NCBI GenBank assembly: GCA_964448615.1 | Contig: CAYUWH010000027.1 | Coordinates: forward strand, 1 to 18,405 | DNA from: CAYUWH01 sp964448615 | GTDB taxonomy: Bacteria > Patescibacteriota > Gracilibacteria > Peribacterales > Peribacteraceae | Reading direction: 5' to 3' | Length of the DNA: 18,405 nt | In this document: positions 1 to 6,412 of the stretch, piece after piece | Position numbering within the stretch: position 1 is the first letter of the stretch | Layout: each line of letters starts with the position of its first letter | Notes under the pieces: model-generated | Seen by the model: only the letters and a program-made list of their open reading frames with translations | The model's database searches: none | Told to the model about the DNA's origin: nothing | Position numbers and translations under genes: made by a program

Positions 1-991
1 GCTTGGTGTACGCGTGCATCTCCTCGGTGCGGATCTTGCAGCGGATACGCGTGCCGTCATCAAGAATGATGGTTGTATGCAAACCGCGATACCCGTTGAG
101 CAGCGGAGAGTTGATATAATCCTGAAACGAAAGCGCCTCGCGTTGCCAAATCTGATGCAAGGTGCCGAGCATGTAGTAACAATCCGGGATGCTTTTACAG
201 ATAATTGCGATGATCAGTGACGGGATACCTGTCACCGCGGCACCATGCGTTTCAAATTGCAGACGCAGCTGCTGCCAGCTTTTTTGCTCATGCAGGATGC
301 GGATCGAGGGCGAGGAAAATTGTGATTGCTCGAGCTGATGCGTGATGTGTTCAACCGTTTCGCTTCCCTTGATTTTATTGCCATCCCGCAACTGAAGCAG
401 CTCCTTATAGAGCTGTGTATCAAGCACGTGCAAGCTGAGTTCTTCCAGCCGCAATCTGAGATCCTGCATCGAAAGCTGTTCAGCGACCTTCACGTAGATA
501 TCGAGCGTTTCCTGCGCGATCGCTTGCTGGCGATCGGGTTTCAGGAATTGGATCGTCTGCATGTTGTGCAGGCGATCGGCGAGCTTGATCACGATGATGC
601 GCACGTCGTGCTCCATCAAGCGGAACATTTTTCGCAGTGTTTCCGTCGCTTCATCGAGTGTGGGCTTATGTCCGAATTCGTCGGCCGTGAGTTTCGTGAC
701 ACCTTCGATGAGCGTGGCGACCGTCGGACCGAATTTCTCTTGCACTTCCTCAAGCGTCAGCGGCGTGTCTTCCACCGAATCGTGGAGCAATGCCGCGATC
801 AGCGTATCGGCATCCGCGCCCCAATCCGAGAGAATTGTGGCCACAGAGATTGGATGAGAAAAAAACGGTTCTCCCGATTTGCGCAGTTGCCCATCATGCA
901 CCGTAAATCCAAGCTCGTATGCCTGTTTTACGCGTTCCCTTTCGCGTACTTGCAGATGCCGCAGAGTGGAGCTGAATTCTGGCCAGGACAT
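1..991 (-). CDS. rel: Rel/SpoT-family (p)ppGpp hydrolase with degenerate synthetase domain (C-terminus beyond window)
   Basis: RelA/SpoT homologues make and hydrolyse the alarmone (p)ppGpp in the cytoplasm. The first 330 residues are visible, read from ATG at 991. The N-terminal HD hydrolase domain looks complete: FFSHP with H46, LLHDSVEDT with H70, D71, E74 and D75, and KLADRLHNM with D139 and N143, matching the metal and active-site residues of the family. The synthetase domain follows (about 200-322) and keeps its fold signature, DCYYMLGTLHQIW (270-282) and NGYRGLHTT (299-307). Its catalytic positions are changed: the Asp and Arg of the usual DLxAxR strand are P257 and A262, the Glu of EVQIRT is R317 (RCKIRT), and the GRPK substrate loop is not recognisable. 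I infer a hydrolase-only, SpoT-like enzyme. A TATAAT box ends 8 nt before the ATG and no SD is seen. TGS/ACT regulatory domains would lie outside the window. Confidence 0.9.
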   Translation of the reverse strand, partial: MSWPEFSSTLRHLQVRERERVKQAYELGFTVHDGQLRKSGEPFFSHPISVATILSDWGADADTLIAALLHDSVEDTPLTLEEVQEKFGPTVATLIEGVTKLTADEFGHKPTLDEATETLRKMFRLMEHDVRIIVIKLADRLHNMQTIQFLKPDRQQAIAQETLDIYVKVAEQLSMQDLRLRLEELSLHVLDTQLYKELLQLRDGNKIKGSETVEHITHQLEQSQFSSPSIRILHEQKSWQQLRLQFETHGAAVTGIPSLIIAIICKSIPDCYYMLGTLHQIWQREALSFQDYINSPLLNGYRGLHTTIILDDGTRIRCKIRTEEMHAYTK

Positions 992-999
992 TGAGGATC

Positions 1000-1005
1000 A
1001 TTATA
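1000..1005 (-). promoter_or_regulatory. -10 box (TATAAT) of rel, leaderless spacing
   Basis: On the minus strand a consensus TATAAT is followed by 8 nt and then the rel ATG. No convincing -35 hexamer lies 16-18 nt upstream and no SD precedes the start. Transcription would begin at or within a base or two of the start codon. The box lies in the 99-nt gap downstream of the metallophosphoesterase, so rel can be transcribed on its own. Confidence 0.6.
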
Positions 1006-1090
1006 CACTATTTTATGGCAAAAGAGTACTACGAGAATTGGATTTTTGGCTTACTTGACAGAAGAGAAAGCGAAAATCACGTTTTGTGTG

Positions 1091-1714
1091 TCACACCAGT
1101 AACACGACTTCCGGAGGGCAGCAGAATCTCAATCTTGCGAGTGTTTCCCCCGCACCACGCGTGACGAAGAGTGAGGTGCGTTCTGAGATGGCGTGAAGTC
1201 CCTGCGCATATTTTCTCCCTGTTACCGATGGAATGCCGCCGAGCGGCCAGCCACCGGGAAGACAAACTTGTCCGCCATGCGTGTGCCCGCAAATGATCAG
1301 GTTTGCGCGCAGCACGCGCGGATCGAGCACGGTATCCGGATGATGCGTGAGCAGAATCAGCGGTAATTCCGGCGGCACATCGTGCAAGGCCGCATCGAGA
1401 TCGCAGCTCTTCCCCCACAGATCATCGATGCCGGCGAGTGCGAAACGCGCGCCGTTTTTTTCAAGAATGACAGAGCGATTGCGCAACATCGGAATGCCAA
1501 GCGTGTTCAGATACCGCTCGAGTTCATCGGTGCGGTCCGTCGCATCAAGCCACTCGCCATCCATATCCACGAAATGCCCCGCATCATGATTGCCTGCGAC
1601 GGCGTACACACCAAGCGGCGCCTGTAACTGTGAGAGAGGTGCGAGTCCTTCCATCGATGCATGTTCATCGAAGAGAAAATCCCCGGGAATCAGGATTAAG
1701 TCCGGCTTTAATGA
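1091..1714 (-). CDS. Calcineurin-like metallophosphoesterase (5' end lost in assembly gap)
   Basis: The visible 207 residues carry the later motifs of the binuclear metallophosphoesterase fold in order: PGDFLFDE (GD motif), AGNHDAGH (GNHD), THHPD, and CGHTHGGQV (GHxH). The first metal motif, DxH, and the start codon lie in or beyond the N run. The arrangement, including GHTHGGQ, resembles the YkuE/YaeI-type phosphodiesterases, which are often membrane-anchored by an N-terminal helix; that part is not visible, so substrate and location are unknown. The ATG that seems to open this frame at 1822, beyond the gap, is only an artefact of reading through Ns, because the true gap length is unknown. 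The gene lies upstream of rel on the same strand. Confidence 0.88.
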   Translation of the reverse strand, partial: SLKPDLILIPGDFLFDEHASMEGLAPLSQLQAPLGVYAVAGNHDAGHFVDMDGEWLDATDRTDELERYLNTLGIPMLRNRSVILEKNGARFALAGIDDLWGKSCDLDAALHDVPPELPLILLTHHPDTVLDPRVLRANLIICGHTHGGQVCLPGGWPLGGIPSVTGRKYAQGLHAISERTSLFVTRGAGETLARLRFCCPPEVVLLV

Positions 1715-1814
1715 NNNNNNNNNNNNNNNNNNNNNNNNNNNNNNNNNNNNNNNNNNNNNNNNNNNNNNNNNNNNNNNNNNNNNNNNNNNNNNNNNNNNNN
1801 NNNNNNNNNNNNNN
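1715..1814. other. Assembly gap of exactly 100 N
   Basis: Exactly 100 consecutive N is the usual placeholder for a scaffold join of unknown length. It removes the 5' part of the metallophosphoesterase and possibly more sequence before uvrA. Reading frame and distance across it cannot be trusted. Confidence 0.95.
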
Positions 1815-1831
1815 GGAACCATGGGGAAATT

Positions 1832-1930
1832 TAAAATTGAGAATTGAAAATTAAAAATTGGAAAGCGTCACTTCTCGTGATCTACTTCCCAATTTTATAG
1901 TAATTTTCAATTTTACATTATCAATTATTA
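1832..1930. repeat. AT-rich imperfect inverted repeat beside the gap and uvrA 3' end
   Basis: Left arm at about 1840-1865 (GAATTGAAAATTAAAAATTG) and right arm at about 1884-1916 pair imperfectly through AAATTGAAAATTA and AAATTG blocks, around a loop containing CGTCACTTCTCGTGA. Composition is far more AT-rich than the neighbouring genes. It lies directly downstream of uvrA on the minus strand and may act as its transcription end. Such low-complexity repeats also tend to break assemblies, which may explain the adjacent gap. Confidence 0.5.
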
Positions 1931-1936
1931 ATTCTT

Positions 1937-4801
1937 TCATCGTTTCTTCGTAAGAAGCTTCTTCAGATACTGCCCGGTGTAACTCTTCTCTTCTTGTGCG
2001 ACTTCTTCCGGCGTACCCGTGGCGATGATGTATCCGCCGCCGCTTCCGCCGTCGGGTCCGAGATCCACGATATGGTCGACGGATTTCAATACGTCGAGGT
2101 TGTGTTCGATCACAAGCACCGTATTTCCGCGATCGACCAAGCGCTGCAACACTTCGAGCAGCCTACGGATGTCATCGAAGTGCAGGCCCGTCGTCGGTTC
2201 ATCGAGAATATAGAATGTTTGACCGGTCGAGCGGCGCAGCAGTTCCGTTGCGAGTTTCACGCGTTGCGCTTCTCCGCCAGAGAGTGTGGTGGCGCTCTGT
2301 CCCAAGCGCAAATACCCAAGTCCTACATCATTGAGTGTCTGCAATTTTTTCTTGAGCGTGGAAATCGCGGAGAAGAATTCCGCGCCCTCGGTCACCGTCA
2401 TATCCAATACCTCCGCAATACTCTTTCCTTTGTAGGTGACTTCCAGTGTTTCGCGGTTGTAACGCTGGCCGTGACACGCTTCGCAGGTCACGAACACATC
2501 GGGGAGGAAGTGCATCTCGATGCGCTTCATGCCATCTCCTTCGCACTCTTCGCAGCGTCCGCCTTTGACGTTGAAGCTGAAGCGTCCGGGTTGGTAGCCG
2601 CGCATTTTCGCCTCGGGCGTGCCGGAGAAAATGTCGCGGATATCCGTGAAGATGCCGGTGTACGTCGCGGGGTTGGAGCGCGGCGTGCGTCCGATGGGGG
2701 ATTGGTCGATGACGATTGCTTTATCTAAATGCTGCAATCCGTCGAATCCTCCCACATTTTGCGGTTTGGCATGTGCTTTATTGAGAACGCGCAGCAACTC
2801 CGGAGCCAGGATGCCGTGGATCAAGCTTGATTTCCCCGAGCCGGATACGCCCGCGATGCCGATCAATGTTCCGAGCGGGAGCGCCACATCCACATGGCGT
2901 AAATTGTGATGGTGCGCATCTTTGATCGTCACGAATTTTCCACTGCCTTCACGGCGCTTCTTCGGCGTCTCGATCGATTTTTTCCCGCTGAGATACTGGC
3001 CTGTCACCGATGTCGGATTGTTCATGAGTTCTTGCGCCGTTCCTTGTGCAACCACGCTGCCGCCGTACTTGCCGGCGCCGGGTCCGATCTCCAGCAGGTA
3101 ATCGGCATTCTCCATCGTCTCTTCATCGTGCTCCACCACGATCACGGTGTTCCCGAGATCGCGCAGTCTCGTAATGGTCTCGATGAGGCGAGAGTTGTCG
3201 CGCTGGTGCAAGCCGATCGACGGTTCATCGAGAACGTACAGCACTCCTTCGAGCGCGGAACCGATCTGGGTCGCCAGGCGAATGCGTTGTGCTTCTCCGC
3301 CGGAAAGTGTCGATGCAGAGCGCGATAGCGTGAGGTACGTGAGCCCCACATTTTTCAAGAAGAGCAGGCGCGCGCTGATTTCCGCGAGCACTTTTTTCAC
3401 AATGGTGAGTTCGTACGTACTCAGGGAAGATTGCAGCGCACTGAAATACGTTCCCGCCTCATCGACGCTGAAGTCCGTGACTTGGACGATGTTTTTTTCC
3501 CCGACCGTCACGCCGAGAATTTCTTTCTTCAAACGCTGTCCCTTACAGTCGGGACAGGGGAGTTCGAGCATGTACTCTTCAATTTGCTGACGCACGTAAC
3601 TCGAATCGGTTTCAGTGTGGCGGCGCTGCAAGTTCGGGATCACGCCTTCGTAGGTGGTGCGATACACGTTCGTTCCCATCCTTCCCGCTTCCACGCGCAC
3701 CGATAGTTGCTCAGGATATCCGTGTAAAATCATCTGCTGATGTTCGGGGGAGAGCTTGCTCCAGGCCACATTCATGCTGAAGCCAATATGCTCCGCGAGT
3801 GCTTCAAGAACATTGGTCATGAAGCCCATGCGGCTTGCGGAAGTGGTCCAGGGATGAATCGCGCCTTCTGCCAGGGTAAGTGTTTTATTCGGAATCACGG
3901 ACGCTTCGTCTACTTGCAAAATCGATCCGATACCGTGACAAACGCTGCAGGCGCCATGCGGCGAATTAAAAGAAAAGCTGCGCGGTTCGAGTTCGGGAAT
4001 ATCCTGATTCGGATGATCGGGACAGACGAAGGTCTGCGAGAAACGCATCTCTTCGTTGCTATCGGCATCGAGTACGATCAAGGTGCCTTCCGCCTTCTTG
4101 AGACAGAGCTCGATCGAATCCGCCAGGCGTGTGCGATGGGGGTTGGTTTCTCCTTCCTTTGCTTGCAAATCGCGCACGACCAAGCGGTCGACGACGATCT
4201 CAATCGTATGGACTTTCTTTGGATCCAATGCCACTTCTTCATCGGTCGTCACGATGTTTCCATCAATGCGCATGCGCACGAATCCTTCCCGGCGAATCGA
4301 ATCGATGATCTTCGTATGCTCGCCTTTGCGTCCTTGCACCAACGGCGCAAGCAGGTAAATCTTTTTTCCTTCCGGCAACGCCGCGATTGTCTCCACCATT
4401 TGGCTCGAGGTCTGACGCTCGAGCAGCTTGCCGCAGGTCGTGCAGTGTACTTTTCCGATTTTCGCCCAGAGCAGACGCATGTAATCATAAATCTCCGTCA
4501 CCGTTCCCACGGTGGAGCGGGGATTGCGCGGCGCGGTTTTCTGGTCAATGGAAATCGCAGGACTCAGGCCTTCGATGCTATCAACTTCCGGCTTCTCCAT
4601 TTGTGCGATGAATTGGCGTGCATAGGCCGACAAGCTCTCCACGTAGCGTCTCTGTCCTTCGGCGAAGATCGTATCGAATGCGAGTGTCGATTTTCCCGAT
4701 CCCGAAACTCCCGTGATCACGGTCAATTTATTCCGAGGAATCGTGACATCAACGCTCTTAAGATTGTGCATGCGTGCACCCTTCACAATGATACTGTCCA
4801 T
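1937..4801 (-). CDS. uvrA: UvrABC excision nuclease subunit A
   Basis: UvrA is the damage-sensing ATPase of nucleotide excision repair; it dimerises, loads UvrB on lesions and then leaves. The 954-residue product has the usual length and two ABC modules: Walker A GVSGSGKST (31-39) and GVSGSGKSS (651-659), signatures LSGGEAQR (499-506 and 840-847), and Walker B VLDEPSIGL (near 523-531) and ILDEPTTGL (near 865-873). Zinc modules are visible: C260-P-D-H263 with C285 and C288, CPDC at 416-419, and C750, C753, C773 and C776. In the first, His replaces the usual second Cys. I chose ATG 4801, giving MDSIIVKGA, over an in-frame TTG at 4825 because family proteins begin at this point. A TGGACA-N17-TAGACT promoter lies about 60 nt upstream and no SD is seen. 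Divergent from ribE. Confidence 0.98.
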   Translation of the reverse strand: MDSIIVKGARMHNLKSVDVTIPRNKLTVITGVSGSGKSTLAFDTIFAEGQRRYVESLSAYARQFIAQMEKPEVDSIEGLSPAISIDQKTAPRNPRSTVGTVTEIYDYMRLLWAKIGKVHCTTCGKLLERQTSSQMVETIAALPEGKKIYLLAPLVQGRKGEHTKIIDSIRREGFVRMRIDGNIVTTDEEVALDPKKVHTIEIVVDRLVVRDLQAKEGETNPHRTRLADSIELCLKKAEGTLIVLDADSNEEMRFSQTFVCPDHPNQDIPELEPRSFSFNSPHGACSVCHGIGSILQVDEASVIPNKTLTLAEGAIHPWTTSASRMGFMTNVLEALAEHIGFSMNVAWSKLSPEHQQMILHGYPEQLSVRVEAGRMGTNVYRTTYEGVIPNLQRRHTETDSSYVRQQIEEYMLELPCPDCKGQRLKKEILGVTVGEKNIVQVTDFSVDEAGTYFSALQSSLSTYELTIVKKVLAEISARLLFLKNVGLTYLTLSRSASTLSGGEAQRIRLATQIGSALEGVLYVLDEPSIGLHQRDNSRLIETITRLRDLGNTVIVVEHDEETMENADYLLEIGPGAGKYGGSVVAQGTAQELMNNPTSVTGQYLSGKKSIETPKKRREGSGKFVTIKDAHHHNLRHVDVALPLGTLIGIAGVSGSGKSSLIHGILAPELLRVLNKAHAKPQNVGGFDGLQHLDKAIVIDQSPIGRTPRSNPATYTGIFTDIRDIFSGTPEAKMRGYQPGRFSFNVKGGRCEECEGDGMKRIEMHFLPDVFVTCEACHGQRYNRETLEVTYKGKSIAEVLDMTVTEGAEFFSAISTLKKKLQTLNDVGLGYLRLGQSATTLSGGEAQRVKLATELLRRSTGQTFYILDEPTTGLHFDDIRRLLEVLQRLVDRGNTVLVIEHNLDVLKSVDHIVDLGPDGGSGGGYIIATGTPEEVAQEEKSYTGQYLKKLLTKKR

Positions 4802-4861
4802 AAGCAAGAAATGCAGAAACAACAAAAATTCCCCGGCGCGGCGGCGCGAGGGCGACGCCTG

Positions 4862-4890
4862 AGTCTAGCCGATTTTTTGCGTTATGTCCA
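4862..4890 (-). promoter_or_regulatory. Probable uvrA promoter
   Basis: On the minus strand TGGACA (4890-4885) and TAGACT (4867-4862) are separated by exactly 17 nt. Transcription would begin near 4855 and leave a leader of about 55 nt that is GC-rich, then A/T-rich, with no SD. This is one of the few genes here without leaderless spacing. No LexA-like SOS box is obvious. Confidence 0.45.
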
Positions 4891-4983
4891 GGGTTATGCG
4901 CTGCTTGTGCTCTGAAAGTGGTTCCTGAATTTGATCAAAAAATGTATTCAAAAAAACATCCGTGCATTCCCGAAGTCATCCGC

Positions 4984-4989
4984 TACCAT
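4984..4989 (+). promoter_or_regulatory. -10-like box (TACCAT) of ribE, leaderless spacing
   Basis: TACCAT ends 6 nt before the ribE ATG at 4996, the distance seen for most other genes in this window. There is no TGN extension and no good -35. I see no FMN riboswitch in the 190 nt between uvrA and ribE. Confidence 0.4.
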
Positions 4990-4995
4990 GCCTTC

Positions 4996-5592
4996 ATGTT
5001 CACCGGAATCATTGAAACAACGGCCGAAATTCTCGAGAAGAGCGATGACGGGCTTGTCCTCAAGAGACCTGCAGGTTTTAGCGACCTCAAGCGTGGTGCG
5101 AGTATCTGCGTATCTGGAGCGTGCTTGTCGGTCGTGGGGATAGATGATGACATGATGTCCTTTGATGTAGTGGAGGAAACGTGGAATCGCACGAAGCTCG
5201 GTGGCTTGAAGAAGGGCGACAAGGTCAATCTTGAACGATCGATGCGTGCGGATGCACGTTTTGAGGGCCATATCGTGCAAGGGCATGTGGAAGGCGTTGC
5301 AACAGTCGTCGCCAATGGCGGCACCGTCGATGGTGGCGGCTGGATTCTCTCGATCGAAATTCCATCCGCTATTCTTCCGGCCGTGATCTTCAAAGGATCC
5401 ATCGCGATTGATGGCGTGTCGCTGACGGTCGCGGGTATTGAAGATAGTGTGTGTTCCATTGCGCTTATTCCTCATACTTTGGAGATGACGACCCTTGGCG
5501 CATTGCAACCCGGCGATATGGTGAACATCGAGACCGATATGTTCCTCCGTGGATTGCACCATATGTTGATGTTGCGGTTGGCACAAAAATGA
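4996..5592 (+). CDS. ribE: Riboflavin synthase, alpha subunit
   Basis: Catalyses dismutation of two 6,7-dimethyl-8-ribityllumazine molecules to riboflavin, the last step of the pathway. The 198 residues start with the family hallmark MFTGIIE and show the internal duplication of two lumazine-binding beta-barrel halves: an N-terminal half with LKRGASICVSGACLSV, and a second starting FEGHIVQGHVEG with KGSIAIDGVSLTV. The C-terminal helix that forms the trimer is present. The reading frame stays open upstream to 4918, but the product must begin at 4996 for the MFTGIIE start. The substrate-making enzyme RibH is encoded next on the same strand, 182 nt downstream, and has its own promoter signal. ribBA and ribD are not in this window. 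Confidence 0.97.
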   Translation: MFTGIIETTAEILEKSDDGLVLKRPAGFSDLKRGASICVSGACLSVVGIDDDMMSFDVVEETWNRTKLGGLKKGDKVNLERSMRADARFEGHIVQGHVEGVATVVANGGTVDGGGWILSIEIPSAILPAVIFKGSIAIDGVSLTVAGIEDSVCSIALIPHTLEMTTLGALQPGDMVNIETDMFLRGLHHMLMLRLAQK

Positions 5593-5597
5593 TATCA

Positions 5598-5745
5598 CCC
5601 CCTCATCCCGGCCTTCTCCCTGAGGGAGAAGGTGACTTTCATTAAGCATGTGATTGGGTGAATGTCGTATTCCTACAATAATCTCGCAATGTTAGTAATA
5701 GTGCTCCCTTCTCCCTGAGGGAGAAGGGTTGGGGTTGAGGGGCGG
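5598..5745. repeat. Pair of oppositely oriented palindromic repeats between ribE and ribH
   Basis: Two near-identical perfect palindromes occur, CCTTCTCCCTGAGGGAGAAGG cores at 5612-5632 and (extended by one base each side) 5706-5728. The flanks are mirror images: CCCCTCATCCC precedes the first and GGGGTTGAGGGG follows the second. The unit is thus a REP/BIME-like inverted pair around a 73-nt spacer, and the two arms could also pair with each other. Each hairpin could end transcription or protect the ribE 3' end, but neither is followed by a T-run. Similar but not identical elements lie near 18313-18405. Confidence 0.7.
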
Positions 5746-5759
5746 TTGCTAAAAATTTC

Positions 5760-5768
5760 TGATACAAT
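5760..5768 (+). promoter_or_regulatory. Extended -10 (TGA-TACAAT) of ribH, leaderless spacing
   Basis: TGN plus TACAAT ends 6 nt before the ribH ATG at 5775, with no SD. This suggests ribH has its own leaderless transcript despite sitting behind ribE. Confidence 0.6.
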
Positions 5769-5774
5769 CCCATC

Positions 5775-6254
5775 ATGCAAACCGGTCAACAATTCCCCAT
5801 CCCCACCGGCGTCCGTTCTGATTGGCGCATCGGCATCGTGTATGCCCCCTATTATAAGGAAGAGACCGAAGCGCTGGTGAAAGGCGCGAAGGAGATGTTA
5901 TTGCAGGCGAGGATTGCAGAAGAGAACATTCCACTCGCGGTTGCCCCCGGTTCCTTTGAAGTGCCGCTGCTCGGGCGCGCGCTGGCCGAGAGCGGAAAGG
6001 TCGATGCCATGATCGGATTTGGCATCATCGTCCAAGGCGATACGCACCACGCGCGGCTGCTAGCGGAAGAGGTGACGCGCGCGATGATGGATATCCAAAT
6101 GGATTTCACAATGCCCTTTGCGTACGAAGTGCTCTATGTGAATGATTTGGAGCAAGCAAGAGCGCGATCCATTGGTGAGAATAATAAAGGAAAAGAAGCC
6201 GCGTTCGCGGTGCTGCAATCATTGGTAGAGCTGGAGAAGATAAGGAATGCATAA
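5775..6254 (+). CDS. ribH: 6,7-dimethyl-8-ribityllumazine synthase
   Basis: Condenses 5-amino-6-ribitylamino-uracil with 3,4-dihydroxybutanone 4-phosphate to the lumazine that RibE uses. The 159 residues match the family length. Motifs in order are PGSFEVPLLGRAL (about 58-70, the substrate loop), IVQGDTHHARLL with the catalytic His at H92, and NNKGKEAAFAVLQ near the C-terminus. The usual HF after the catalytic His is HA here, and the N-terminus up to VRSDWRIGIV is slightly longer than in many relatives. Start ATG 5775 follows TGA-TACAAT by 6 nt without SD, consistent with a leaderless mRNA. The family assembles into pentamers or 60-mer capsids; which one applies here cannot be told. Confidence 0.95.
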   Translation: MQTGQQFPIPTGVRSDWRIGIVYAPYYKEETEALVKGAKEMLLQARIAEENIPLAVAPGSFEVPLLGRALAESGKVDAMIGFGIIVQGDTHHARLLAEEVTRAMMDIQMDFTMPFAYEVLYVNDLEQARARSIGENNKGKEAAFAVLQSLVELEKIRNA

Positions 6255-6260
6255 CATGCG

Positions 6261-6286
6261 CAGCGGAGAGTCATGGCTCTCCGCTG
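6261..6286 (+). terminator. Hairpin after ribH
   Basis: A perfect 10-bp stem, CAGCGGAGAG with CTCTCCGCTG around a TCATGG loop, starts 6 nt after the ribH stop. The nearest T-run (TGTTTTG) is about 10 nt further on, so it is a weak intrinsic terminator or a 3'-end stabilising hairpin. The rest of 6287-6412 holds only the SLH gene promoter. Confidence 0.5.
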
Positions 6287-6354
6287 ATCGACGCCTGTTT
6301 TGTAGCATCACTACATTCTCCTTCTCTTCTCCAGCCAATCATCGCGTGCTTTTA

Positions 6355-6383
6355 TTGAGTAACGAAAGTGTTCAGGGTACGGT
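6355..6383 (+). promoter_or_regulatory. Possible promoter of the SLH-protein gene
   Basis: TTGAGT and TACGGT are separated by exactly 17 nt. Transcription would begin near 6390, leaving a leader of about 23 nt before ATG 6413. No SD is present; the leader is rich in C and T. Confidence 0.35.
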
Positions 6384-6412
6384 TCCACCGCATTCCCTCC
6401 CTCCACTTGTTT

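Noticed and set aside
326..994. Long plus-strand reading frame of 222 codons
   Set aside because: It lies antisense to rel, whose product has clear HD and synthetase-fold motifs; the plus-strand translation resembles nothing.
4801..4825. Upstream TTG start for uvrA
   Set aside because: It adds eight hydrophobic residues absent from family members, while ATG 4801 gives the normal N-terminus.
3740..4915. 391-codon plus-strand reading frame
   Set aside because: Fully antisense to uvrA. Long shadow frames are expected opposite a conserved GC-balanced gene.
4826..4995. FMN riboswitch upstream of ribE
   Set aside because: None of the conserved G-rich motifs of the FMN aptamer are visible, and ribE seems to be leaderless.
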